From Beroe forskalii (Eukaryota; Ctenophora; Nuda; Beroida; Beroidae): DNA of 64,000 nt. Both the position numbers and the translations under genes were made by a program. The first letter of the stretch is position 1, and each line of letters opens with the position of its first letter. The stretch covers positions 186,001-250,000 of the forward strand of contig WFMF01000018.1 in assembly GCA_011033025.1 (NCBI GenBank), written 5' to 3'. Positions 1 through 10,373 of this stretch are shown here, piece after piece. The notes beneath the pieces are model-generated. The model was not told the origin of the DNA and ran no database searches. It worked only from the letters and a program-made list of their open reading frames with translations.

Positions 1-238
1 CGCGGCGAACTAGTTCGCCAGTTTGCGGCGAACTCCGCGCGGGTTCGCCTGAGTTCGCTCGAGTTCGCCCGGAGTTCGGCGAACGTCCGGCGAACTCTCG
101 GCGAACTTCAGCGGAGTTCGCCAAGGAAAAAAATTGGCGAACTGTCGGCGAACGCTTGCGAACCCGCGCGGAGTTCGCGCGGGTTCGCCTGAGTTCGCCC
201 GGGTTCGCGGCGAACTAAAGTTCGCGGCCTATTATGCC
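1..238. repeat. GTTCGCC/GGCGAAC-rich array
   Basis: The first 238 bases are packed with the heptamer GTTCGCC and its complement GGCGAAC in mixed orientation and irregular spacing (examples near 5, 24, 45, 63, 82, 104, 137 and 187). It is very GC-rich, unlike the AT-rich DNA around it. The array may continue left of the window. It stops just before the inverted arm that begins near 239, and no counterpart is seen beyond the other arm at 14462. I see no gene in it. Confidence 0.7.
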
Positions 239-243
239 GCTAA

Positions 244-545
244 AGGGGCCATCCATGAAGGGGGAGTCTGGCCAATGCAGACGTACTCGTAGGGGAGGGG
301 GTGTTTGGCTAAATGCGGACATCCGCATTTACGAAAATTTGACTAGTCGATTTTTCAAAATGTTGACTTAGATCTTCGAATTCGACGTTGAATGAAACAA
401 TATACTACATAGTTGATTTTAACACCATATTTGTGAAAACATTATTTGAAAAATGATTGCTCAAAATGCGGGATTCCTGGAATGCGGAGGGACTGAGAGG
501 GTGTAAAGTGGCCGTAATTTTGCGGGCGTCCTTTATAGATGGCCC
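244..545. mobile_element. Harbinger-like MITE (copy in left arm)
   Basis: About 302 bp, beginning GGGGCCATCCATGAAGG (after one A) and ending TTTATAGATGGCCC, so the ends are inverted repeats. It is flanked by TAA at 241-243 and 546-548. A 3-bp TWA target duplication is typical of PIF/Harbinger insertions. It has no coding capacity. Confidence 0.65.
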
Positions 546-836
546 TAATGAAATCAGACATAACGAACTTATCGAAAGCTGTCGTCTCAATAGCTGTTGT
601 CTATGGGAAACTGACAAGTCGAACTTAAACCCAGAATTGTAAATAATATTTCGGGTTTTAACTCCAAAAATTATAAAGAGGTCAAGCTTAGAATGTTTTC
701 TTTTCAATTTCTAGGAAGAATAAGAATCTATATTGGGTCGGAGAAAACAATAAACCATTATTTGCAATTTTAGGGATCTAACATAACCTTTTACCACCTT
801 CATCATCTATCCTGAGCACAGATATGGAATTACTTA

Positions 837-1188
837 GGGGCCATCCATAAAGGACGTCCGCAAAGAGGGGGGAGTCTGGCCAATGCGGACGTAGGGGGAG
901 GGTTTATTTGGCCAAATGCGGACGTCCGCATTTATGAAAATTTTGGTCCATTTTAACTAGGTTTTTTTACTAGAAAATTATCGATTTTTTAGATTTTCAA
1001 CGTTGAGTCAAATAATAACGTTAATTTTGTCACCATATTTGAGAAAAAGGACATAAAAATGACTGATGACACAAAAGATTGTGAATGGGAATGCGGGCGT
1101 CCGGAGGGGGTATTTCAGGTTTCGGAAAAGGGGGAGGGAGGGGTCTAAAATAGCCGAAATGTTGCGGACGTCCTTTATGGATGGCCCC
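837..1188. mobile_element. Harbinger-like MITE, second type (left arm)
   Basis: About 352 bp with terminal inverted repeats GGGGCCATCCATAAAGGACG and its complement. TTA target duplications are at 834-836 and 1189-1191. The interior is AT-rich and non-coding. Family assignment rests on the 3-bp TTA duplication and the G-rich ends. Confidence 0.75.
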
Positions 1189-1804
1189 TTAGCCGCCTTT
1201 CGAATTTGGCGGCCTAAGTAAAATGTGCGCGCACATAATTAAATGATATGCTGCGCGCGTACGTGAAAACAATAAAGGATGCTTTGAAATTATTGGTGCG
1301 CAATACATGAATACACCCTTCATCGCATTAGGCCAAGATTGGCACAAATACAACTATTGGTGATTGCTTTTGAAAATTGGACACATTCCAGGAACTCTTC
1401 TCTTGAAAAAGGAAACATTTTTCCGTCAATGCTTGAAACCAAGAACTAACGTTTGTTCGGGGCCGGGGGGAGATCATGGACTAAGTGGGCGACACGAAGG
1501 TGACTAAGTGGGATTTTTTCCCTCCCCATTGGCGTTTTTGTGAATACAAAAAGGCAAATGAGAGGGTTGGCAGAGATCGTGGTTTGGGAAGGTGAGAAAT
1601 AGGATATGTGTATATGAGGTCCAGGTTTGCAATACAACTACTGTAATTTCTGGAAAGTGCCCGGGACTGCTCCTTTATAATAATAGTCGCGAAAATGTCC
1701 CTCCGTCCCTCCGTCCCTCCGTCCGTCCCCCTCTGTTCAAAATGTCCGAAACAATTGCCATTCATCTCAAGAGGACCAGTTACTCGAGCAGGTAAGGCTG
1801 TTAA

Positions 1805-1925
1805 GGGAGTCACCCTCGGCCCGATAGGGCCGAGGGTGACTCCCGAATGTGCCGTGTCCCCTGGCCGAAGGCCAGGGGACACGGCCCGATTTCCTAAAAG
1901 TCTGATTCCGGCTACTGACTTCAAA
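1805..1925. repeat. GC-rich double-hairpin element, copy 1
   Basis: Two perfect stem-loops sit back to back. Stem 1 is 1805-1822 pairing with 1827-1844 (18 bp, loop GATA). Stem 2 is 1851-1866 pairing with 1870-1885 (16 bp, loop GAA). A tail GATTCCGGCTACTG follows. The whole unit recurs at 1980-2098. The structure would be very stable in single-stranded DNA or RNA. Confidence 0.9.
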
Positions 1926-1979
1926 TCAGTGTTTGCAACCCAATGGGATGTGTCATTGTTAAATGTTAAGGAGAAAATC

Positions 1980-2098
1980 AGTCACCCTCGGCCCGATAGG
2001 GCCGAGGGTGACTCCCGAATGTGCCGTGTCCCCTGGCCGAAGGCCAGGGGACACGGCCCGAATTCCTTAAAGTCTAATTCCGGCTACTGCTTTCAACT
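1980..2098. repeat. GC-rich double-hairpin element, copy 2
   Basis: Direct repeat of 1805-1925. Stem 1 is 1980-1994 pairing with 1999-2013 (loop GATA). Stem 2 is 2023-2038 pairing with 2042-2057 (loop GAA). Stem sequences are the same as in copy 1, while the tail differs at several bases. Confidence 0.9.
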
Positions 2099-2400
2099 CT
2101 CAAAATGAGTCCGTGTACCTGGCCGAGGGCTACGTACAATAAATGTCCCGAAAATATCTGATTTCTTCCACAAATTAAGAGAAAATGCAAAATCGCGTTT
2201 TCATATCATGTGATCTGCATCTGCGCGTCAATTACTGTCATGCTCAATGCGCGCACTATTTGCTTTCTACAAGAAATTGCGTGTAATTTGGCTAGTACCA
2301 CCCTAATAATTCTACGCGCGATTTCACTTTCGATTCTTTTCATTTCATTACGCGTCACTTTACCAACGTTTAACACAAACACTTTCAGTTGTAGTAACGA

Positions 2401-5400
2401 ATGCCCTACCGTTTGCTAATACTCCTATTCCTTGTAGGCTGTTCCCAAGACTTGTCGCCTGATAAAGGGGTCTGCAAATTTATCACTAACGTTTTTACAG
2501 GTGTTGAACAGGTTTTGATGTTTACGGAATGTTTTGTGGAGTTTGTCATTGATGTTGCAATATTGTCAGTTATAAATTTCTGTCGCGGTTTACATCTCCT
2601 AGTAGAAGTTATGATTGAAGTGTCACATGCGTTGTGGATTGATTTATCATCAGATTACATGATGCATTATTACAACATAATATCATTCTTATTCCGAAAC
2701 ATAACTGACTTCATCAATTCCAACATTGACATTTGGTTTCTGTTCTTTGACGTAACACCCAGGTTCCAGCACAGCTGTCACAGCGTTATCAGAAGGCTGG
2801 CAGTCGTCTGCAGAGTATCACGCGTGCCACAACATCGGCACGCCGTCGTGTTACTCTGCATGCTACTGCCAGTCATCTGCTGCTCCGCCAGAACATCGGC
2901 TAACCCCATCATGGAGTTCAACCTGAACTTCATGATGAAGCTGTTTCAGGCTCCAGGAACCTTTGTCGTCAGGTCCCAGCCCCTCCCACAAGTGAGCGAC
3001 TTCCTGCAAGTCGTGGCCGAAGTGGTGGATAATGGGCTACAGCAACTGACAGACACGAACATTGTAAACGTCTCAACAGTCATCCTTTCCGGTAAGCTTT
3101 TCAATAAGCCTCTTTTCCTTTTTGTTTCATAATACAGTGATGGGTTATAAATAGTCATTCAATACCCCATTATTTACCATGTTTAGGCAGAGCATTTTAA
3201 ACCCTATATACAGACAACGTTCAAAAAGAAAAGCGATTTTGCGAATTTCAGCTGTAACTACTGTAAAATTGCAATCGTTCAAATGCTCATAACTTTTGTT
3301 AAGATTGGCCGATTTCAAAAACTCAAAAAGCATTAGAACCGAGAAAGTCTGAATTTTTATGTGATATGGATTATTTTACACCGGTCAAAAAACATAAAAA
3401 GTATTCAAGCGTCAAAGTTGGGTAAGTGTTTTTGAAATGCAAGATTTATGAAGGAGTAAGGCATTTTACAGGTAATTCCATTTTTCTCAAAATTTTCTGA
3501 AAAATTTCTGAAGTTGCAGGACTGCAACTTTTTCATTTCTCATGCAATTCCCATGAGATTGTGGCAGCATCAAGCCACATCTATGAGCTTCCAAATGCAT
3601 CTTGAATTACCCAAAAATATTGAAAATTGTAGAAGATATGGCATTTTTTGCAACTCAACCTGGAAATTTCAAGTACTCACCTTAAAATGGACCCAACTCG
3701 ATTTTATCAAAGCAAATTTAAGAAAATTTTTCACTGTTGCACAGAGCAATGATCAGTCTAATGATATCAAAAACAGTTAAGTTGCTGCTATCTTTCAGTT
3801 CCACACAGTGATCGCTCAAAGTTGAAATTTACTGCGGTAAAAATAGCCAAAAAAGCGAAATCACTTTTCTTTTTGAACAGTGACTGTACGCACTTAGGGT
3901 CCATCCAGAAATGAGCTCATCAAAAATCGGCCTTTTTTGAACATACATACATACTACCTAGGTAGCTCATTACTACCTCATCATTTCCAAAAGATACGTA
4001 CATACCCAAGTGATGAGCTCATTTCTGGATGGCCCCTTAACACGCATATTTCACGTTAACTTAAACGATTTCAAGGTGTGTCGTCTCTGGTCTCTACCGT
4101 ACAGCAGCAACTCATACAGCAAGTCTGGACAAAGTGCAACTGCAGTAACATCTCATTTGTGTTTTGCACGGTCTCAAATGGTCAGTACTTTGTCTATTTA
4201 CTTTTCAATCATACGAGAAAGCTGTATGTACCAAAATGCCATATACCTGGGTATATACTAAAAATCTTTTCGCCAATATTTCTACAAATATCATTTAAGT
4301 CTAATTTACGTCTGATGCAATTCACGTCTGATGCAATTCAGCTGTTACCGGATACGTTGACGAATACTTGGAGTACGTGTTTACGACATGTAGCAATGAC
4401 AACATCATCAGTGTCTGCTGCTTGGTCTGTAAAAGTAATTATTTTCCAACTACCCCTGCCCCTGCACTCGTGGCTTGAGCGTGCCCGAGGCGAATAACCA
4501 CGTGACTAGCGCACGTGATGCTCTCTCATCCAGTCACAGGATATCCTGCTGAGCACCGTGCTTGTGAAGCAAGCACCAGAACTTGTATCGGATAGCAAGC
4601 CGTTAAATAACTTTTCGGTGAATCGATATCTCACTGCTGACGGCTGGAACAATGCCAAAGAGGTGCAGCAGTCCGAAGGGAGAAGCGTGCGGTATGCAAC
4701 TATGAAGGTCTTGCACGGAAAATAGGCGATTTAACGTGATCAATTCGCTATTCGAAACAAGAAATCTGACGTAATTTTTACTTTCTAAGCTGAATTTATG
4801 CGAGAGATAACCCAAGTAGTCAGTTACCTTGCTTGGTTAAATAGGCATAGGTACTAGGTAGTTGTTACATTTGTCAAAAATTTAGCCGAAATTCGGCACT
4901 TATTTCATATTTCAAATTAAGGAAAATCGAAATGTTTTATGAAATCACAACAGAATTCACGCTTTCGAAAATTTTTCCTGATTTTGAGACATAATCTCAC
5001 GAAAAATTATCCCTGGGCTTTGAAAAATTCGTTACATTCGTCACCGTTTAGAAATTCGTTACGTGCGTATAGTACTGTGTAACAACTATGTAAATAAGTG
5101 CGTCACTTAATTCGTGCGACCTGTGCACTAATAACTAATTAGTAGGAGTTTTTAATGAACAGAAATTCCAAAAACGCATTTCACAAATCTCATTGATAAG
5201 TTATAAGTACTGAGGTAACCTGTTATAGACAATAGACAACAGCACTACAACAAAGTTCAAATTAAAGATGATTCTACTTCCTTCGATACAGTTCTGTGAG
5301 GCATGTCCGTTGCGTATTGCAGCTGCTCCTCCAGCCGTAAGATATCTCAGGGTATCTCACCGTATCTATTACGCTGTGTCATGTGCGATGATGATGCGTA

Positions 5401-8400
5401 TCACGTGATCTAGCTCACCACCAATAGATGTGCCGCGAAAAGGTCACGAAATTATTACGTACAATCACAGGACAGTACCATGTGGGCACATGAATGAACT
5501 GCTATTGGTTAAGAGTTGTTGCGTGTTGGAAAATAAGAGCGTTATTGGTCGGCTGATATCATCTCGTGGCTTCGCCACTCGATGATATCAGCCGACCAAT
5601 AACTACTCGTATTTTGTGACTGGCATATTTCTTCGAGAATTTACCGCCCACGGAAAGATTTGGAGCATATTGATTAAGTCATCTGTACTGCAATCCACTT
5701 CATTTTGTTTAGGTAATAAAAATTGCAGTGATTCACGGACTCACGGACGTTATCGATGAAGCGATGGAAAACGTGTTCAGGAGTGGTAGCAATAGTAACA
5801 TCATGCAATTGTGCTACCTCGCTTACACGGGTTACTGCTCTTTTAATATAACCATAACTTTTTGTTACTACCAATCATGTAGATGCCGGTACACTGCATG
5901 GTAACCGTAATTGAAATTAATATAATCAACACTTACACCCACTTATAATGAATTCTCACCATTGAACTTTGATAATTTCAGAAGCCTGCTACTACATCGA
6001 AACCTGCTGGAACACTCTGTGCTGGGAACTGCCCATAGCTTACAACAACAGCGCGGTTCTCCAAACCCTGCTCCTCTTGTGCGGAGATGTGGAGGAGAAC
6101 CCTGGGCCAGTCGCATACCAGTACACAGGATTCAAGGTTTGTTAAATGTTGAGAAAATTAACCATAAGACAATAACCTGCCCTTATTTGAACTGCCTTTA
6201 TTTCCGACACAATATCATATTATTTATTCCCTTTGCTGAAACAAATAATTTAACCCAAATTGCAATCAGACTTTAACGAGACATTTAAACTTCAAAATCA
6301 AGTGTTCGACACATGCCACGTACTACTACACTACTTCAAATTATATTTGAACTACCGTCAGGCTCTGGTTGTAGGTGACAGCATGCTGAAACATCTGTGC
6401 AGCACTGTCCGCAAGGGGAACACCTACAGCAGGGACTTCATCGACAGTTTCCAAGAGGTAAGATGTCAGTGTGTAGGGGGTGAGGGGATTAGGGCCATGA
6501 TTAATCGCGTTACGAAATTTCGTGTTGATTCATCGGTGGCTGCAGTGGTACTGTGTGTTGGAACTAACGATCTGTCGCGACAATTCAATAGCCAGGTGTT
6601 CCGGGAAATGTATTCGTCGTTGACTTCAATTGCTGCTGCTAAGTTTCCCAATGCAGTCGTTTTTTGTTGTTGTATTTTGCCTCGAGGTGATGCCCAAAGC
6701 GAACACGTGCGTCACAAGATCGACGACTACAACAGCGAGATCAAGAAGGTATCAGAAGACTCGTCGGCTGTCTACATTTCAACTCCGTGGCTGTTCTCCA
6801 TCAAAAAGCATCTCACCTCAAAAGATTTCCTGCACCTCAACTTTGAAGGACTGCAACTCATGAGGAAAGCTATTAAGGATTCCATCGTAGAGTTCAGGCA
6901 GAACAACTACAGACATGGCTCCCTCTTTTCCCTCATTGATGGACTCCACTACAGAGACAACGTGCTCCCAGATAACATCAAGGACGCTACGTGGAAGTTG
7001 CTCACCAGTGGGAAATACTCCTTTGCTTTCCAAGGCAGAAACTCCTCTAAGATTCTTCTATTCGGGCAGGACAAATACGTCTACAACTCAGCCTCTGCAC
7101 GCCTTCAACCAATCCCCGTCAGCAGTGAGCCTGTCATCGAGCGAGTACTGAGTCATGTCAACAGTGTTACTCAGCAGAACTTCAATTCAGTACTCATCAA
7201 CTTCTACCCTGATGGACACCATGGTCTCAAATATCACAAGGACAATGAGAAAGATCTGCAGGATGGTGTACCAATAACGACACTGTCCCTTGGTGCTGAG
7301 AGGTACATGGAGTTTGCACGCACGAGAACTGGACCAGCTGACCACCGCCAACTTCTCAGATCCAACTCGCTGCTACTCATGAAGCCCATCACCCAGATAG
7401 ATTGGTTCCACCAGATTGCCAAGCGTCACCTGGAAGCAACAGACACCTCCACGAAGCAGAGATACAGTCTTACGTTTCGCTCTATTGGAATGGACGGCAA
7501 GCAACCCTTACTACCCACACCTCAACTTCCTGCGGCTCCTTTCGCTGCCCCGCCTCCTCCTCCTTCGCCTCCTCATCCTCCTCCTCCTTCTACACCACTT
7601 CTTTCTCCTCTTCGTCGTCCTCCTCCTCCTCCTCCGCCGAAGCAGGTCACAGGCTCACTCAACAAACGGCTTTACTCAGCCGTTCTGAAACAAGCTTCAC
7701 CTCCTTCGGCTGACGCATCGCCTCACGAGAAAGAAAATTCACCTGCCACTCCACCGCCTGCCTCCTCCTCACCGCCTGCCTCCTCCTCACCGCCTGCCAC
7801 TCCACCACCTGCCACTCCACCACCTGCCACTCCACCGCCTGCCACTCCACCGCCTGCCACTCCACCACCTGCCACTCCACCGCCTGCCACGCCACCGCCT
7901 ACCACTCCACCGCCTACCACTCCACCACCTGCCACTCCACCGCCTGCCACCCCACCGCCTGCCTCCTCCTCACCGCCTGCCTCCTCCTCACCGCCTGTCT
8001 CCTCCTCACCGCCTGCCTTCTCCTCACCGCCTGCCTCCTCCTCACCGCCTGCCTCCTCCTCACCGCCTGCCACTCCACCACCTGCCACTCCACCACCTGC
8101 CACTCCACCGCCTGCCACTCCACCGCCTGCCTCCTCCTCACCGCCTGCCTCCTCCTCACCGCCTGCCACTCCACCACCTGCCACTCCACCACCTGCCACT
8201 CCACCGCCTGCCACCCCACTGCCTGCCACTCCACCGCCTGCCACTCCACCGCCTGCCACGCCACCACCTGCCACGCCCCCACCACCTGCCACTCCACCGC
8301 CTGCCACTCCACTGCCTGCCACCCCACCGCCTGCCTCCTCCTCACCGCCTGCCACTCCACCACCTGCCACTCCACTGCCTGCCACCCCACCGCCTGCCTC

Positions 8401-10373
8401 CTCCTCACCGCCTGCCACCCCACCACCTGCCACTCCACCACCTGCCACCCCACCGCCTGCCTCCTCCTCACCGCCTGCCTCCTCCTCACCGCCTGCCGCT
8501 CCACCGCCTGCCTCCTCCTCACCGCCTGCCTCCTCCTCACCGCCTGCCGCTCCACCGCCTGCCTCCTCCTCACCGCCTGCCACTCCACCGCCTGCCACTC
8601 CACCGCCTGCCACGCCACCGCCTGCCACTCCACCGCCTGCCACCCCACCGCCTGCCTCCTCCTCACCGCCTGCCTCCTCCTCACCGCCTGCCACGCCACC
8701 GCCTGCCACTCCACCACCTGCCACTCCACTGCCTGCCACCCCACCGCCTGCCTCCTCCTCACCGCCTGCCCCCACCCCACCACCTGCCTCCACCACCTGC
8801 CACCCCACCGCCTGCCTCCTCCTCACCGCCTGCCTCCTCCCACCGCCTGCCTCCACCACCTGCCACTCCACCGCCTGCCACTCCACCGCCTGCCACTCCA
8901 CCACCTGCCACTCCACCACCTGCCACTCCACCACCTGCCCTCCCTGCCACTCCACCACCTGCCTCTCCACCACCTGCCTGCCACCCACCGCCTGCCTCCT
9001 CCTCACCGCCTGCCACGCCACCGCCTGCCTCCTCCTCACCGCCTGCCACTCCATCGCCTGCCACTCAACCACCTGCCACTCCACCACCTGCCACTCCACC
9101 GCCTGCCACTCCACCACCTGCCACTCCACCACCTGCCACTCCACCACCTGCCTCCTCCTCACCGCCTGCCTCCTCCTCACCGCCTGCCACGCCACCGCCT
9201 GCCTCCTCCTCACCGCCTGCTACTCCACCGCCTGCCACTCCACCACCTGCCACTCCACCACCTGCCACTCCACCGCCTGCCACTCCACCACCTGCCACTC
9301 CACTACCTGCCACTCCACCACCGCCTGCCTCTCCACCATATACCCCTCATACTCATCCTCAACACTCACAGAATTCTGTAAAAGATTCACTCAAGAAACC
9401 GCTTTACTCGGCTGTTCTAAAACAGACTGTTGTTCGTCCGGGTGTTCTCTCTCCGCCACCACTATCCACCTCCTTGACTTTAACCGCAGCCTCCACGCCT
9501 CCTCCCGCCACTCCATCTCTGCCACCGCCCACTGCCTCCTTGACTTCACCCGCAGCCTCCACGCCTCCTCCCGCCACTCCATCCCTGCCACCGCCCACTG
9601 CCTCCACGACCCCAACCGCAGCCTCCACGCCTCCTCCCGCCGCTCCATGCCTGCCACCGCCCACTGCCTCCACGACCCCACCCGCAGCCTCCACGCCTCC
9701 TCCCGCCGCTTCCGCGCATCATGCCGCTGTACCACAACCTTTTGCAGAACTGACTCATTCTGATTCTCTTAAACCAACATCAACAGAGCATTACCTTTCA
9801 AAACTACCATTCCTTACTCATCCTCCTCAGTTTGGTGGTGGTAGAAAAAGTTCTATATTTATTGATGATGAGGCAGTACATTCAGGGGATGACTCAAACG
9901 ACAATGAAGGTTCTGACGATCAAGACTCACAAGACGAAGCATTTATTGATGACAGTTCTCTGTACGAAGACAATGACATGTCAGCATACCACCGTGTTGA
10001 TAATATGTCACAAGCCCTTGAAATTGCACCTAACTTACATCAATCTGGAAGTGATTCTACAGTAACTCAAGAGCATATTCAACAAATCAGTGAAAAGCAG
10101 AATAAAGAGAAAGAGAAAAAAAGAAAGAAGAGATCACAGAATCCCGAACACTACAAAGAGATAGACAGAGAAAACAAAAGAAAACAGAGATCAGAGAATC
10201 CTGAACTTTACAAAGAGATAGATAGAGACAACAAGAGAAAACAGAGATTAGAGAATCTAGAGGAAATTAAGGAGAATGAGAAAGAGAAAAAGAGAGAGAG
10301 AGAGAGAGAGAGAAGTCTCTCCAAGTGGCTTTCCCGTGGGCAAGAAAGAATTTCTCGCCAAGTACAAATTTAG
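2401..10373 (+). CDS. secreted repeat domain - 2A - SGNH hydrolase - AlkB-like oxygenase - Pro-rich protein
   Basis: Exons with matching phases: 2401-3091, 4076-4180, 4342-4434, 5729-5830, 5982-6136, 6362-10373. The ATG at 2401 directly follows in-frame stops and opens a signal-peptide-like start (MPYRLLILLFLVG). Exons 2-4 are phase 1-1 cassettes of 31-35 codons encoding related helical peptides. Exon 5 ends in a 2A peptide (GDVEENPGP), expected to release an upstream product of about 372 residues. Exon 6 encodes an SGNH esterase (GDSM, GTND and FLHLN blocks). It continues with an AlkB-type Fe(II)/2-oxoglutarate domain (YHKDNE, WFHQ, then RYSLTFR), a (TPPPA/SSPPA)n tract, and an acidic then Lys/Arg-rich tail with repeated NPE-YKEIDR motifs. 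The reading frame slips by one base inside the Pro-rich tract (about 8770-8860). After the slip, SLKKPLYSAVLKQ echoes SLNKRLYSAVLKQ from before the tract, so the tail is probably genuine. SGNH domains occur in CR1-type LINE ORF1 and 2A peptides in invertebrate LINEs. This exact architecture I do not recognise. Confidence 0.65.
3092..4075 (+). other. intron 1 of the 2A/SGNH/AlkB gene
   Basis: Donor GTAAGC at 3092, acceptor TTTCAAG before 4076. AT-rich and without recognisable genes. Near its 3' end it contains the 140-bp MITE at 3897-4036. Confidence 0.6.
3897..4036. mobile_element. short Harbinger-like MITE
   Basis: 140 bp with inverted ends GGGTCCATCCAGAAATGAGC and the complement of GGGGCCATCCAGAAATGAGC. 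TTA duplications flank it at 3894-3896 and 4037-4039. The GGCCATCC terminus resembles the larger MITEs in the inverted arms, so they may share a transposase. Confidence 0.75.
4435..5728 (+). other. intron 3 of the 2A/SGNH/AlkB gene
   Basis: Non-coding apart from an open, coding-looking stretch at about 4543-4723 (reads DILLSTVLVKQAPELVSDSK). That stretch cannot be joined in phase to the neighbouring exons, so it may be a lost or alternative exon. A perfect long hairpin lies at 5541-5603. Confidence 0.45.
5541..5603. repeat. perfect 23-bp-arm hairpin
   Basis: 5541-5563 is the exact reverse complement of 5581-5603 (arm begins GTTATTGGTCGGCTGATATC). The 17-base spacer contains a further GTGGC/GCCAC pairing. 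It lies in intron 3 of the cargo gene. It may be a small foldback element; no target duplication is evident. Confidence 0.85.
6068..6109 (+). other. 2A-like ribosome-skipping peptide
   Basis: In the frame fixed by the flanking splice sites this encodes LLLLCGDVEENPGP, which matches the 2A consensus D-V/I-E-x-N-P-G-P with the usual Leu-rich upstream helix. In known 2As the ribosome skips the Gly-Pro bond. Here this would separate the signal-peptide-bearing N-terminal part from the SGNH/AlkB part. No stop lies between it and the donor at 6137. Confidence 0.9.
7745..9335 (+). repeat. CCGCCTGCCACTCCA minisatellite coding for (TPPPA/SSPPA)n
   Basis: About 1.6 kb built from 15-base units CCGCCTGCCACTCCA or CCGCCTGCCTCCTCCTCA. 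They encode TPPPA and SSPPA repeats in the + strand gene. All three frames and the reverse strand are open in most of the tract, so long antisense ORFs here (AWQAV- or GGGVA-type) are by-products. Irregular units at about 8770-8990 change the frame. Confidence 0.9.

Larger units (their letters stand above)
239..1515 (+). repeat. left terminal inverted repeat arm
   Basis: This arm pairs with 13190-14462. It carries two MITEs (244-545 and 837-1188), and both sit at the same places in the right arm. The inner end is at the sequence GACTAAGTGGGATTTTT near 1499-1515, after which the two sides are unrelated. Confidence 0.85.
1516..2400. other. non-coding leader between left arm and cargo gene
   Basis: About 0.9 kb holding a GTCCCTCC pyrimidine tract (about 1700-1735), two copies of a GC-rich double hairpin and an AT-rich stretch. 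Just before 2401 there is an acceptor-like CACTTTCAG (about 2382-2390), so the first coding exon may follow a 5' untranslated intron. No gene is seen. Confidence 0.5.

Noticed and set aside
7723-9313. Long - strand ORFs (AWQAV and GGGVA repeats)
   Set aside because: They mirror the 15-bp Pro-rich minisatellite; all frames stay open by composition. The + strand frame is continuous with SGNH and AlkB domains.
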